Below, one piece after another: positions 9,004 through 18,846 of a stretch of 64,000 nt of DNA. The first letter of the stretch is position 1. Each line of letters begins with the position of its first letter. A program made the position numbers and the translations under genes. The notes beneath the pieces are model-generated. The model was not told the origin of the DNA, did no database searches, and worked only from the letters and a program-made list of their open reading frames with translations. This stretch comes from Paenibacillus sp. NAIST15-1 (lineage in GTDB: Bacteria > Bacillota > Bacilli > Paenibacillales > Paenibacillaceae): positions 372,001 to 436,000 of the forward strand of contig NZ_BBYF01000003.1 of the NCBI RefSeq assembly GCF_001894745.1. The letters are read 5' to 3'.

Positions 9004-9921
9004 TTATTGGTTCGGCAATAATTTGGCAACTAACTTAGCTGTCTTCGTCTTGTCTATGTCTGTCATGGCATTAATCAATTTCGAGCGTGTCGCATCGTCA
9101 ACCGAACTCAGTACTGTCAGTGCTTTGTCCGGATTTATTTTCGCGGTTTCAAGCAGGAAGCTTGCTCCGCTCTTCGGTGTCATGCTCGAGAACGTTTTAC
9201 TGAGCTGCGAACGATCCAGCCCTGTTTGCGCCTCTTTGCTGTTCTCGTTTTTCTTGAGTCTCGCTTGCAGCGCGCGAATTTCCAAATTGTCGGACGGCTT
9301 AATATCTTTCAACATCATGGATGCTTCAGCTGCCACCTTGGGATTCATCTTCTCGAGAACTTTGACCCGGTTGTCTTGTTTCATTGCATTCAGTACGAGC
9401 ACAATCTCTTCCGTTGCCATATTCTCTAAGATCGGAGCTGCTTTACTCGGCATCATCTTGGCATACACGTTCGCCAAATCCTTAATTTGACGATCATATT
9501 GCTCTTGATTCGCTTGCTGCTCCTGATGATTGCTTTTCAGACTTTGAAGCTGGTGCTTCAACTCAGAAACTTCCCCCTCAAGACTTTTCCGTTTGTCGGC
9601 CAAGACTCGCAAATCCTGATCTTTAGAAGCAAGCAGCGCCTTTAATTCTGTAATTTGTTCAGATTGCGCCTTGGTTTCTTCCTTCTGTGCCTTCTTTTCT
9701 TCCTTCGCTTTATCCTTCGGAGCTTCCTCTGGAGTCACCCACTTGTTCACGATAGGAATCTCACTGGCAATCGACACGAGCTGGCTGCGCCAATTCGCAT
9801 TAAAGAGTGTCAACAACACACCGATTAAAATAATCGCAAAAATGATTGGTGTCACAAAGAACAAAAAACGCTCAAAACCTGAATAATTGCTTTCTTTTTC
9901 TTCTGTCGTCATCTCTGACAC
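9004..9921 (-). CDS. ylxF: YlxF/MotE-type flagellar operon protein with MgtE N-like domain
   Basis: Membrane-anchored coiled-coil protein at the Bacillus ylxF position between fliJ and fliK. The 305 residues show one membrane segment (about 20-43, FLFFVTPIIFAIILIGVLLTL). A long Lys/Glu/Gln-rich coiled coil follows (about 65-150), and then a helical domain like the N-terminal part of MgtE and MotE (VYAKMMPSKAAPILENMATEEIVLVLNAM). The C-terminus adds more helical repeats (SSMTPKSGASFLLETAKINPDKAL). A role as stator or export chaperone is inferred from MotE. It starts with GTG behind AGGAGGG. Confidence 0.85.
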   Translation of the reverse strand: MSEMTTEEKESNYSGFERFLFFVTPIIFAIILIGVLLTLFNANWRSQLVSIASEIPIVNKWVTPEEAPKDKAKEEKKAQKEETKAQSEQITELKALLASKDQDLRVLADKRKSLEGEVSELKHQLQSLKSNHQEQQANQEQYDRQIKDLANVYAKMMPSKAAPILENMATEEIVLVLNAMKQDNRVKVLEKMNPKVAAEASMMLKDIKPSDNLEIRALQARLKKNENSKEAQTGLDRSQLSKTFSSMTPKSGASFLLETAKINPDKALTVLSSVDDATRSKLINAMTDIDKTKTAKLVAKLLPNQ

Positions 9922-9966
9922 TGCTATCCCTCCTGCTTGTGCGGCGGGTTCGAACCGGTATCCATG

Positions 9967-10413
9967 TTAGCGGGCGGCCATGTGATAGCGGACCGTTGCG
10001 AGCTCGTCCATCTCACTTTGCTCCCACAATGCCATCTGCCGCTTGAACTCCTCTTCTGCTTTTTCACGGGCTTTGGTCCATACCTTTTCATCCGTCATTC
10101 GTTCTGCAAGCTCACCCTGCTTGTCCTGAACATGGATTTCTGCTGACCGTACCCGTGTCCTCGCATGTTGGATTTGCTGTTCCACATGGGAGATGTACTG
10201 CTGCCAAGCTTGAACTTCAGCTGCTGGCGCACAGCTGTCCACACTACTCTGCAGCTGCTGCCTTGCTGTCTCGAATTCCCGAAGACATTCTTGCAGGCTG
10301 TTCTCTTCCGCATGCAGATGTCCAACAGCCTCTGACAGCATCCATTCCGCTTGTTTCTTCTCATTCGTCCTCAGATCCAGAACCTTCTGGAATGAATAAT
10401 GAAAAGCTCGCAC
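9967..10413 (-). CDS. fliJ: FliJ, flagellar export chaperone/ATPase stalk
   Basis: Coiled-coil protein that sits in the FliI ATPase ring and promotes its link to FlhA. The 148 residues are almost entirely helical and charged. The N-terminus has the typical form FHYSFQKVLDLRTNEKKQAEWML, with further heptads to the end. It starts with GTG at 10413, and its GGGAG site overlaps the end of fliI. The gap to fliI is 7 bases. Sequence conservation in this family is low, so the call rests on coiled-coil character plus position. Confidence 0.88.
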   Translation of the reverse strand: MRAFHYSFQKVLDLRTNEKKQAEWMLSEAVGHLHAEENSLQECLREFETARQQLQSSVDSCAPAAEVQAWQQYISHVEQQIQHARTRVRSAEIHVQDKQGELAERMTDEKVWTKAREKAEEEFKRQMALWEQSEMDELATVRYHMAAR

Positions 10414-10420
10414 TGCTCAT

Positions 10421-11749
10421 TCAACTCCCTGGAAATTGCATCATTAATTGTTCCACCGTATCCTCATAGGAAGCTTCCTCTTCAATACGCTGCTTTGTAA
10501 AGGTTTCGATCTGCTCGATATAGGCAATCGCTTCATCGATAGCAGGATTGCTGCCTTGCTGATAAGCGCCGATGTTAATCAAATCTTCCGATTCACGGTA
10601 GACTGCCAGCAGCCGCTTCAACTGCTCTGCTGACAATTGGTGATCCTTCGGCACAATATCCTTCATAACCCGACTGACGCTGGCCAATATATCAATTGCA
10701 GGAAAATGTCCCTTATTGGCGATGTTCCGGTTCAATACAATGTGTCCATCCAGTATCCCCCGAACCGCATCGGCAATTGGTTCGTTCATATCGTCACCAT
10801 CTACTAAAACCGTATAGAACGCAGTAATTGAACCGCTTGTTCCCGTTCCTGAACGCTCCAGCAGCTTCGGTAAGCTTGCAAACACGGACGGTGTATAACC
10901 GCGTGTCGCCGGAGGCTCCCCAACGGCAAGTCCAACCTCACGCATTGCCATTGCATAACGAGTTACTGAATCCATCATCAGCATCACATTCATCCCACGA
11001 TCTCGGAAATACTCTGCTATCGTTGTCGCAATAAGCGCGCCCTTAATCCGAACGAGCGCAGGCTGATCCGAGGTTGCAACAATAACAACCGAACGAGCAA
11101 GCCCTTCAGGCCCTAAATCCCGTTCGATAAATTCGAGCACCTCGCGTCCGCGTTCCCCAATCAGGGCGATGACGTTTACATCCGCATCTGTATTGCGTGC
11201 AATCATGCCAAGAAGTGTACTCTTCCCGACACCAGATCCGGCAAAAATACCAACCCGCTGCCCGTTCCCAATCGTTAGCAAACCATCAATTGCCCTTACT
11301 CCTACTCCAATCGGTTCGCTTACACGCTGACGCTTAAGCGGGTTGGACGGAATATTATTTGTCGAATACTGCGACATTCGTGTCGGCAAGAAAGATCCGT
11401 CGAGCGGTCTTCCTAGCCCGTCTAACACCTTGCCAAGCAGTTCTGAGCCAACCGATACACTCAATGGCTTTCCTGTGCCTACAACATCACAGCCAGGGCC
11501 AATGGATTGCAGCTCGCCAAGCGGCATAAGAAGCACCTTATTGTCACGGAAGCCTACCACTTCCGCCATCAACGGCTCGCAGCCCTTCGTCGGGTAGATA
11601 TAACATACTTCCCCAACACTTGCATCCGGCCCCTCAGATTCAACCATCAGCCCGATTACTTGCGTTACCTTACCATTAACACGAACTGGATCTATTTGCC
11701 GTAAATGATCCATATATTTATTCGCATTCCATTTGTAATTAAGCGCCAT
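10421..11749 (-). CDS. fliI: FliI, flagellum-specific ATPase
   Basis: ATPase that unfolds and releases export substrates at the type III gate; F1-beta-like. The 442 residues contain the Walker A motif [15 protein letters not shown] (about 166-180) and the Walker B/arginine region [37 protein letters not shown]. The typical [22 protein letters not shown] block follows. The start ATG overlaps the fliH stop by 11 bases. It is flanked by fliH and fliJ. Confidence 0.97.
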   Translation of the reverse strand: [442 protein letters not shown]

Positions 11750-12584
11750 CGTCTATACGCTCCTCTTGCTGAATCGCCACCTGCAGAAGTGCCTTCTTGA
11801 TTTCAGACAACTGTGTGTCTATGCGGGCGTCGATGCTTCCAAGGGATGACCGTACAACACAACCTCCATCGTTCACGCTTGTATCTGGAATAATCTCAAG
11901 TTCTGCTTGAGAGTCTATTGCAAATCCAAGCTCCTCACGTGCTGCATGGACGAAGGAGAACTGCTCAGGCGACACACACAGTGTAATTGTGCCGCTCTCA
12001 CGCTTGCGGGCAAGTGTTCTTCGTGCGATTTCGAGTATAATGTCCGGGTCAACCGTGAGCTGCTGCTGAATGACCTTCTCAGCAACGGCACAGCTAAGCG
12101 TAACGACGAAAGGCTCCGCCTCCTGGAGGATTTGCTCTTTGGCCTGATACGCTTGCTGCAAAACGGCTTGAGCTTCAGCAATCTTGCGCTCATATGCCTG
12201 CTGTATTTCCTGCTCCGCTTGTGCCATCCCTTGCTGATAGCCTTCGTCATATCCTTGCTGCTTCAGTGACTCGACAAGCTGCTCATCTTGTTCTCTTCGC
12301 TCTGTCCACCAGGCATCGATCTGTTCACGAGTTTCGCTTAACATCGTCTCAGCCTCGTCTGCTGCATTGCGTACATGCTCTTCAGCGAACGATTCTGCAT
12401 CATCGAGAATGGACTGCCGCAAGCTTGCAAGCTGCTCATCCTTATTCAAGACATGTTCCGCAGTCAACGGCTCAGCTTGATCTTCTACCGGTGCCGCGTC
12501 CTGTCTGAGATGGCGGCGCACCGCCTCCAGCATTCTCAGCTGCTCGACAGGAACATACTCGGTTGATTTGATGACATTAGACAA
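11739..12584 (-). CDS. fliH: FliH, flagellar export ATPase regulator
   Basis: Peripheral stalk-like regulator that holds FliI in check and carries it to the export gate. The protein has 281 residues from TTG 12584 (MSNVIKS), which has AGGAG nine bases upstream; ATG 12593 is an alternative giving 284. The middle is a long Gln/Glu-rich coiled coil (GYDEGYQQGMAQAEQEIQQAYE). The C-terminal domain shows the V-ATPase subunit E-like pattern (VTLSCAVAEKVIQQQLTVDPDIILEIARR). It overlaps both fliG and fliI. Confidence 0.9.
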   Translation of the reverse strand: MSNVIKSTEYVPVEQLRMLEAVRRHLRQDAAPVEDQAEPLTAEHVLNKDEQLASLRQSILDDAESFAEEHVRNAADEAETMLSETREQIDAWWTERREQDEQLVESLKQQGYDEGYQQGMAQAEQEIQQAYERKIAEAQAVLQQAYQAKEQILQEAEPFVVTLSCAVAEKVIQQQLTVDPDIILEIARRTLARKRESGTITLCVSPEQFSFVHAAREELGFAIDSQAELEIIPDTSVNDGGCVVRSSLGSIDARIDTQLSEIKKALLQVAIQQEERIDDGA

Positions 12585-13584
12585 CGATATCATCTCCTCC
12601 GCCGCGAGCGATGATCACTTCACCCGCTTCTTCTAAGCGACGGATAGTCGACACGATTCGAGTCTGTGCTTCTTCCACATCACGAAGCCGTACAGGCCCC
12701 ATAAATTCCATTTCTTCCTTGAATGTATCCGCCATACGCTTGGACATATTCCGGAATATCGACTCGCGTACCTCTTCGCTTGCAACTTTGAGTGCAAGCT
12801 GCAAATCGCTGTTGTCGATGTCGCGGATAATGCGTTGAATCGAACGGTTGTCGATATTGACGATATCCTCGAATACGAACATTCTCTTTTTGATTTCTTC
12901 GGCCAATTCCGGATCCTGAATTTCGAGAGAGTCCAGAATCGTCCGCTCTGTTCCTCGATCGACACCATTCAAGATATTGACGATCGATTCGATGCCGCCT
13001 GCGCTTGTGTAATCTTGGGTAACCGTCGACGAAAGCTTCTGTTCAAGCACCTGCTCCACCTGACTAATAACTTCCGGCGAAGTGCTGTCCATCAACGCAA
13101 CTCTTCTCGCCACCTCTGCCTGCTTCTCAGGAGGAAGCGAGGATAGGATGACCGAAGCTTGTTCGGTCTGCAAGTAAGAGAGAACCAGCGCAATCGTTTG
13201 AACATTCTCGTTCTGTATAAAGTTGAAGATCTGCTGTGCGTCTGCCTTGCGTGCGAAGTCAAACGGTCTCACCTGCAGCGTTGCTGTCAGGCGATTAATA
13301 ATATCCAGCGCCTTCTGCTGTCCTAGTGCCTTCTCCAAAATTTCTTTTGCGTATGTAATACCGCCTTGCGATATATATTCCTGTGCTAGGCAAATTTGGT
13401 GAAATTCGCTCATTACCGCTTCTTTTTCCGCTGCATCTACTTTGCGGACATTTGCAATTTCGAGCGTAAGCTGCTCAATTTCTTCATCCCTAAGATGCTT
13501 GAATATTTGAGCTGACACTTCCGGCCCGAGCGTTATGAGCAAAATCGCCGCCTTCTGTCTGCCTGTTAATCCGCCTTTGACCAT
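12577..13584 (-). CDS. fliG: FliG, flagellar motor switch protein
   Basis: C-ring protein that contacts the MotAB stator and turns the rotor. The conserved N-terminal FliF-binding domain begins LTGRQKAAILLITLGPEVSAQIFKHL. The middle domain has the FliG block KQAEVARRVALMDSTSPEVI. The C-terminal torque helix carries VFEDIVNIDNRSIQRIIRDIDNSDLQLALK with charged residues. I use ATG 13584 (335 residues) behind GAGGTG. GTG 13593, which overlaps the fliF stop as GTGA, would give 338 residues, the usual length. Confidence 0.95.
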   Translation of the reverse strand: MVKGGLTGRQKAAILLITLGPEVSAQIFKHLRDEEIEQLTLEIANVRKVDAAEKEAVMSEFHQICLAQEYISQGGITYAKEILEKALGQQKALDIINRLTATLQVRPFDFARKADAQQIFNFIQNENVQTIALVLSYLQTEQASVILSSLPPEKQAEVARRVALMDSTSPEVISQVEQVLEQKLSSTVTQDYTSAGGIESIVNILNGVDRGTERTILDSLEIQDPELAEEIKKRMFVFEDIVNIDNRSIQRIIRDIDNSDLQLALKVASEEVRESIFRNMSKRMADTFKEEMEFMGPVRLRDVEEAQTRIVSTIRRLEEAGEVIIARGGGDDIVV

Positions 13585-13589
13585 TCCGC

Positions 13590-15176
13590 TCACCTCGATT
13601 CCTCTACTAGCCATGTGCGCAGCAATTTAACAAATTCATCCGGTTTCTTCTTCGCTAGCGATTCCAGCTGTTTACGTACCTGATGTTCGCCAGTCAAATT
13701 CTCTAAGTCAATAGAAGGAAGTTCGAGTTGAGACGGACCAGACATTTCGGTCTCGTAATATTCTTCTTCCTCTTCTTGTCTGCGTTTGCGGACGACCGCG
13801 TAGGTAATTCCTCCTGCCACAGCTAGTAATCCAAGCGCACCCGCGCCATACCATACCCAGTTCGGAATCGACTGATTGTCCGACACGACTCCATCTTTAG
13901 AACCATTTTGAGTCATAACAGAAACTTTTTGCGTCAGATCAACGTCTGTATATGTAACACCTGAATCTCTTAATTGAGTGGCAACAATACTGCGCAGCAC
14001 CTTTTCGACTTGCTGCACTCGATCTTGTTGCATTTGATCTGAGTCGATTGCTGCATGAATGGTTAAATCTTTAACAGCATATGGACTTGCTTCAATCGTG
14101 TTCGATATCCGATTCACATCGTAATTGGTCGTTCGTTGGGATTTCTCGGAGTTCGTCTCTCCGCCGTTAGATGCAGAAGGATAATTCGTTACTTCTCCAT
14201 CGCCAACGCCAGCAACACCACTTTCAGGTGAACCTTTACCTGTATGGGATTCCTGCATTTCCTGTACGCTAATTTCAATTCCTTTCATCTCTTCCTTATT
14301 TACAGGCTCGACAAGATCTTCTTTCTTGTGGATTTTGTCGAAATTCAATTTGGCAGAGACAAGGATATGAACCTTGTCAGCCGGAAATTGGCCATTAAGG
14401 AACTGCTGAACGGTCATGCGAATATCGTTTTCATACTTACGCTGAATTTTGAGTTGCTCATCGACTTCACCGAGCGCGTTTTTGCCATTACCGCCGACTG
14501 AACCCGAAGCGAAGAACATACTTTCATTGCTAGAAATCGTAATATTTTCAATCGGCAAATGCGGCACAGCTGTCTTCACCAAATTGAAATATCCATCAAC
14601 TTCTGCTTGGTTCGGCTGATAGCCGCCTTTAAAGCTAAGCACGATGGATGCCGATGCTTGTTCTTGATCCGGTGTAGCAAATACCGTCTCTTTAGGCAAA
14701 TTGACGATTACTTTTGCATCCTGAACGCCTTGCATTTGACGCAGTAACCGTTCGACTTCTCCGTTCAATGCGTTCTTATAGCGCACGTCAAATACATTGT
14801 CGGTCATTCCGCTCATTAGCCCGTCAGCGCCGAATGATTCGAAGCCGATCGAGCCATTCTTCACAATCCCTTGCGCACCAACATCCACCTTAACTTTTGC
14901 AGCTGAGGTGCTTGGGACGGATATTTGGCTTCCATTGGAACTTAATTGATACGGAATGTTGTTTGAATTTAGATACTCAATGATGCCAGCCGCATCATTT
15001 GCGTTCAAATCGCGAAATGCGAGTTCATACTCGGTTTTCGAAAATAAATACGTCATGATAACTGCAGCTACGAGTACAAGGCCAATTGTCGACAACAGCA
15101 ATGCCTTTTGTTTCTTGCTGAATTGATTCCAATATCGAGACGCTTTATCACGATATTGGGTCACTTTTTCATTCAC
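13590..15176 (-). CDS. fliF: FliF, flagellar MS-ring protein
   Basis: Membrane ring on which the rest of the basal body is built. The 528 residues have two membrane segments (about 26-46 and 441-464). The YscJ/FliF periplasmic domain starts near LAFRDLNANDAAGIIEYLNSNNIPYQL and includes the conserved LPKETVFATPDQEQASASIVL. The C-terminal FliG-binding tail is VRKQLESLAKKKPDEFVKLLRTWLVEE. It starts with GTG behind GGGGTG. It is followed by fliG and preceded by fliE. Confidence 0.96.
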   Translation of the reverse strand: MNEKVTQYRDKASRYWNQFSKKQKALLLSTIGLVLVAAVIMTYLFSKTEYELAFRDLNANDAAGIIEYLNSNNIPYQLSSNGSQISVPSTSAAKVKVDVGAQGIVKNGSIGFESFGADGLMSGMTDNVFDVRYKNALNGEVERLLRQMQGVQDAKVIVNLPKETVFATPDQEQASASIVLSFKGGYQPNQAEVDGYFNLVKTAVPHLPIENITISSNESMFFASGSVGGNGKNALGEVDEQLKIQRKYENDIRMTVQQFLNGQFPADKVHILVSAKLNFDKIHKKEDLVEPVNKEEMKGIEISVQEMQESHTGKGSPESGVAGVGDGEVTNYPSASNGGETNSEKSQRTTNYDVNRISNTIEASPYAVKDLTIHAAIDSDQMQQDRVQQVEKVLRSIVATQLRDSGVTYTDVDLTQKVSVMTQNGSKDGVVSDNQSIPNWVWYGAGALGLLAVAGGITYAVVRKRRQEEEEEYYETEMSGPSQLELPSIDLENLTGEHQVRKQLESLAKKKPDEFVKLLRTWLVEESR

Positions 15177-15216
15177 TTCACGTCACCCCACCCAAACTAT
15201 GTAAGACATCACGCTG

Positions 15217-15531
15217 TTATAACTGCATGCGCATAATATCCTGATACGCTTCAACGACCTTATTGCGCACTTGAGTAGTCAGCTGCATGCCGAGTAGCGC
15301 ACGCTCTGAGGCGATCATGAGTTGATCGACATCAACTTCACCCAGTATAAACTTGTCATTCATCGTCTGGACTTGCTGCTCTTGTCCTTCAAGTTGCTGG
15401 AGTGCATCTGCAAAGAAAGTGCCGAAAGACTTTGTCACTTCTGATGGTGAATTCTGCTTCAGCCCTGCTGCGGCCGTAGAAGACGTGGCCGGCTGAGCCA
15501 TATGTATTGGGAGCATTGTATTCTGAATCAC
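15217..15531 (-). CDS. fliE: FliE, flagellar hook-basal body adaptor
   Basis: Adaptor between the MS ring and the rod, and an early export substrate. The protein has 104 residues. The C-terminal half is diagnostic: SFGTFFADALQQLEGQEQQVQTM, then GEVDVDQLMIASERALLGMQLTTQVRNKVVEAYQDIMRMQL. It starts with GTG at 15531 behind a perfect AAGGAGGG site. It lies between flgC and fliF in the standard order. Confidence 0.95.
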   Translation of the reverse strand: MIQNTMLPIHMAQPATSSTAAAGLKQNSPSEVTKSFGTFFADALQQLEGQEQQVQTMNDKFILGEVDVDQLMIASERALLGMQLTTQVRNKVVEAYQDIMRMQL

Positions 15532-15586
15532 TCTTTTCCCTCCTTATCCGAATGGTTCGGCAGATTTTTGTCGAAAAATAGCGAAA

Positions 15587-16039
15587 TTATCCCTTGCCGA
15601 TCTCGAGCGCCTTCATAACCATCGATTTGGAAGCATTGAGTGCTGTCACATTCGCCTCATATGATCGAGTTGCTGAGATCATATCGACCATTTCCTTCGC
15701 TATGTCGACGTTAGGCATCGTTACATAACCATTCTCATCTGCATCCGGATGTGTCGGATTGTATGCGATCTTGAAGGCCGAATTATCCGCTTTAATTTGG
15801 GATACTTTAACCCCTCTTGATGTCGGCTCACCCTTCATCGCAGCTTCAAAGGATTGTTGGAAAGTCGGCTCTGTCGGTGACATGACGACAACCTTGCGAG
15901 TGTAAGGTACGAACTTCCCGTTCACATACTGTGCACGCGTCGTCTCCGCATTCGCGATATTGGAGGAGATGACATCCATGCGCAATCTTTGAGCGGTTAA
16001 ACCGGACGAGCTAATTTGAAAACTGTTGCTAATCTTCAT
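15587..16039 (-). CDS. flgC: FlgC, flagellar proximal rod protein
   Basis: Proximal rod subunit. The 150 residues have the family N-terminus (FQISSSGLTAQRLRMDVISSNIANAETT) and the C-terminal helix (NVDIAKEMVDMISATRSYEANVTALNASKSM). The internal block GYVTMPNVD is characteristic. AGGAGGT precedes the ATG. It begins 9 bases after flgB ends. Confidence 0.96.
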   Translation of the reverse strand: MKISNSFQISSSGLTAQRLRMDVISSNIANAETTRAQYVNGKFVPYTRKVVVMSPTEPTFQQSFEAAMKGEPTSRGVKVSQIKADNSAFKIAYNPTHPDADENGYVTMPNVDIAKEMVDMISATRSYEANVTALNASKSMVMKALEIGKG

Positions 16040-16048
16040 AACTATCGA

Positions 16049-16453
16049 TTACCTCCTAACATCCATTGATGTTCGCATCATATTAATATGATGGTTAAGC
16101 TGCTGTATAAAGGTGTTGTAGCGCAACTGGTTTTCCGCCTGCATCGTCATTTCACGATCCATGTCGACGTTGTTGCGATTATTGCCCATCACGGTAGCTT
16201 GGTCGCGAATCACCTGCATGGACGGCGTTGATTGAGAAGGCCCAATATAAAAGTGTTTTTCATTCGTTCGGCGACCTACCAGAGACCCGCCCTCCATCTG
16301 ATCTCTCAGGAGAGATTCAAATTGCACTTCCGAACGCTTAAAATATGGCGTATCGACATTCGCAATATTATTTGAAATCGCATTCTGCCTCGCTACAGAA
16401 GTTTGAATGGCACCTTCCAGGCGCGACATATGAACGCCATTCAATAGATCCAC
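16049..16453 (-). CDS. flgB: FlgB, flagellar proximal rod protein
   Basis: First gene of the fla/che operon seen here; encodes a proximal rod subunit. The 134 residues have the rod-protein N-terminus (AIQTSVARQNAISNNIANVDTPYFKRSEV) and the C-terminal helix (RYNTFIQQLNHHINMMRTSM). It starts with GTG at 16453 behind a strong AAAGGAGGGG site. The AT-rich region upstream should hold the operon promoter, but I could not assign clear -35 and -10 boxes. Confidence 0.95.
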   Translation of the reverse strand: MDLLNGVHMSRLEGAIQTSVARQNAISNNIANVDTPYFKRSEVQFESLLRDQMEGGSLVGRRTNEKHFYIGPSQSTPSMQVIRDQATVMGNNRNNVDMDREMTMQAENQLRYNTFIQQLNHHINMMRTSMDVRR

Positions 16454-16785
16454 AATAACCCCTCCTTTTCGTTGTTTAAAATTTTGACTATATTACTATA
16501 CCATTTACTTTGACGTTTCTCCTTCTTTTTTTCGACAAAATATTTGTTTTTGTGCATAAGTCGAAGGACGCATGTGCATGATTCGCGATTATTCATTCAA
16601 TTTGTTAATTTTATGACAGAAGAAGATAATTAACGCCATACCTATCATCTTAAACTTTGGGTTATAACACAATAAGAAAAAAGCCCTATCTTTCGTCCGA
16701 AAGTCAGGGCTTTTTCTAAATAGTTTGTCGAACATTTTGACTGGTCTATATCTCAATAACAATTGTCACACTTTGTCGGATTATA
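16454..16785 (-). other. hslU-flgB intergenic region (332 bases)
   Basis: AT-rich gap between hslU and the flagellar operon. It contains the terminator at 16677-16715 and about 220 bases of leader ahead of flgB. TATAGT-like -10 hexamers occur around 16484-16500 on the minus strand, but no convincing partner -35 is seen. There is no sign of a codY gene, which occupies this position in Bacillus subtilis. No coding region is apparent. Confidence 0.55.
16677..16715 (-). terminator. Terminator after hslU
   Basis: An AGGGC-based stem with A-run on one side and T-run on the other (AAAAAAGCCCT at 16677-16687, AGGGCTTTTT at 16706-16715). The TTTCG...CGAAAG inner bases extend the pairing. It lies about 70 bases downstream of hslU and can work on both strands. 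Confidence 0.88.
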
Positions 16786-18189
16786 CTACAAAATATATTG
16801 GCTCAAGTCCCGGTTCTGAGAAATATCTGCTAGTTTTTCACGTACATATTCCGGTGTAATCTGAAATGTCTCCAATGTCAGCTCTGGCGCCTCGAAAGAC
16901 AAGTCTTCGAGCAGCTTCTCCATGATCGTATGAAGGCGTCTTGCCCCGATATTCTCCATGTTCTGATTCACCGTTGCAGCAATATTGGCAATTTCCCGGA
17001 TTGCTTCATCCGAAAATTGTATTTCAATGTTCTCTGTCTTCAATAATTCGACATATTGCTTCGTCAATGCGTTTTTCGGCTCCGTCAAGATGGACACGAA
17101 GTCATCCAGCGACAGATTGTTCAATTCGACACGAATCGGGAATCGTCCCTGCAATTCGGGAATAAGATCAGACGGCTTGGCGATATGGAAGGCACCTGCT
17201 GAAATAAACAACACATAGTCTGTTTTTACAGGCCCATACTTGGTCATAATGGTTGAGCCTTCTACGATCGGCAGAATGTCTCGCTGTACCCCTTCTCTGG
17301 ATACATCCGGGCCAGAACCTCCCCGCCCGCTGGAAGCAATCTTGTCGATCTCATCAATGAAGATGATGCCGGATTGCTCTGCACGTCGAATGGACTCCTG
17401 AGTAACATCGTCCATATCAATTAACTTACCCGCTTCTTCTTGTGTTAAAACTTTGCGTGCTTCCTTAATCGTCAGCTTGCGCTTCTTCATGCGCTTAGGC
17501 AGCAGATTACCGAACATCTCCTGCATGTTCATGCCCATCTGCTCATTACCTTGGCCAGACAGGAAATCAAGCATGCTCGGCGTATTCTCTTCCACGTCGA
17601 TTTCAATCATATCGTTCTCGAGCTGTCCAGACAACAATTCGAAACGTACTTTGCGGCGCTTCTCTTGGATGCCCGGGTCTGGATCTTTCTCAGGAGATGA
17701 CTGTTCCTGGTTGTTGTTCTGGCCGAACAACAACTCAAACGGGTTACGGCCATTCTTATTCGATTGAGGTGTAGGCACTAGCAATTCAACAATACGCTCG
17801 TTTGCCATTTCCTCTGCTTTGTCCTTCACCTTCTCTGTACGCTCCAGCTTCACCATTCGAATCGATGTTTCTACTAGATCTCGAACCATGGATTCGACAT
17901 CTCTACCGACATAACCTACTTCGGTGAATTTCGTCGCCTCCACTTTAACAAATGGCGCATGAACAAGCTTCGCCAGGCGACGGGCAATTTCCGTCTTACC
18001 CACACCTGTAGGCCCGATCATTAAGATATTTTTCGGAACGATCTCATCTTGGATGCTCTCATCAAGCAGTCCACGGCGATATCGGTTGCGCAGTGCAATC
18101 GCAACGGCACGCTTCGCATTCTTCTGACCAACAATATACTTATCCAATTCAGTAACGATTTGTCGAGGTGTCCACGCTTGCTGATTCAT
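16786..18189 (-). CDS. hslU: HslU (ClpY), ATPase of the HslUV protease
   Basis: AAA+ unfoldase that feeds substrates to the HslV peptidase in the cytoplasm. The 467 residues show the Walker A motif [15 protein letters not shown] (about 54-68) and the pore-loop [14 protein letters not shown]. The Walker B motif is [11 protein letters not shown], and the C-terminus [18 protein letters not shown]...YIL is the segment that docks into HslV. The I-domain insertion (about 130-230) is Gln/Asn-rich. A GGAGGG site precedes the ATG. It lies directly after hslV. Confidence 0.97.
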   Translation of the reverse strand: MNQQAWTPRQIVTELDKYIVGQKNAKRAVAIALRNRYRRGLLDESIQDEIVPKNILMIGPTGVGKTEIARRLAKLVHAPFVKVEATKFTEVGYVGRDVESMVRDLVETSIRMVKLERTEKVKDKAEEMANERIVELLVPTPQSNKNGRNPFELLFGQNNNQEQSSPEKDPDPGIQEKRRKVRFELLSGQLENDMIEIDVEENTPSMLDFLSGQGNEQMGMNMQEMFGNLLPKRMKKRKLTIKEARKVLTQEEAGKLIDMDDVTQESIRRAEQSGIIFIDEIDKIASSGRGGSGPDVSREGVQRDILPIVEGSTIMTKYGPVKTDYVLFISAGAFHIAKPSDLIPELQGRFPIRVELNNLSLDDFVSILTEPKNALTKQYVELLKTENIEIQFSDEAIREIANIAATVNQNMENIGARRLHTIMEKLLEDLSFEAPELTLETFQITPEYVREKLADISQNRDLSQYIL

Positions 18190-18222
18190 TACTATCCCTC
18201 CGCTCCGGCTGCCATACGGCTA

Positions 18223-18765
18223 CTAAATTTGTTCAACCACAATATTGTCATTTGTGTATACACAGATTTCACTTGCAATCTGAAGTGAAGCTTCCGCCAT
18301 TTCTTTGGCTGTCATATTCGGAGAATGTCGTTTCAAAGCGCGTCCAGCAGCGAGTGCAAATGATCCACCAGATCCGATTGCGATGACATCGTCATCAGGC
18401 TCAATAATCTCTCCTCCGCCCGAAATAAGCAGCATATGGGTCGCATCCATTACAATCATCAATGCTTCTAATTTGCGAAGCACACGATCTTGACGCCAGT
18501 CCTTCGCAAGTTCGACTGCTGCACGCTGCAGATTGCCGTGATGCTCCTCCAGCTTGCCTTCGAACTTCTCGAACAATGTAATCGCATCCGCTACCGAACC
18601 TGCAAATCCAGCGACTACCTGACCGCGATATAAGCGTCGAACCTTGCGTGCGTGCTGCTTCATCACCATGTTGTTGCCGAAGGTCACCTGACCGTCGCCT
18701 GCAATCGCAGCTGCACCATTATGTCTTACCGCACAAATCGTTGTTGCATGAAATGAATATTCCAC
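18223..18765 (-). CDS. hslV: HslV (ClpQ), peptidase of the HslUV protease
   Basis: Proteasome beta-like threonine/serine peptidase that partners HslU. The 180 residues include [27 protein letters not shown] near the start, [23 protein letters not shown], and the C-terminal [16 protein letters not shown] block (here [12 protein letters not shown]). It starts with GTG at 18765 behind GGAGG. Residue 2 is Glu rather than the Ser reported for Bacillus subtilis, so the mature nucleophile is probably exposed by trimming, with Thr8 or Thr9 the candidates. Followed by hslU. Confidence 0.95.
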   Translation of the reverse strand: MEYSFHATTICAVRHNGAAAIAGDGQVTFGNNMVMKQHARKVRRLYRGQVVAGFAGSVADAITLFEKFEGKLEEHHGNLQRAAVELAKDWRQDRVLRKLEALMIVMDATHMLLISGGGEIIEPDDDVIAIGSGGSFALAAGRALKRHSPNMTAKEMAEASLQIASEICVYTNDNIVVEQI

Positions 18766-18846
18766 TCTACCAAGCCTCCTGCCTCATGAACGCGCAAAGG
18801 AACCAGACATGCACAAAACGGCCGCTGCTTCCTTACGCTTCACCAA

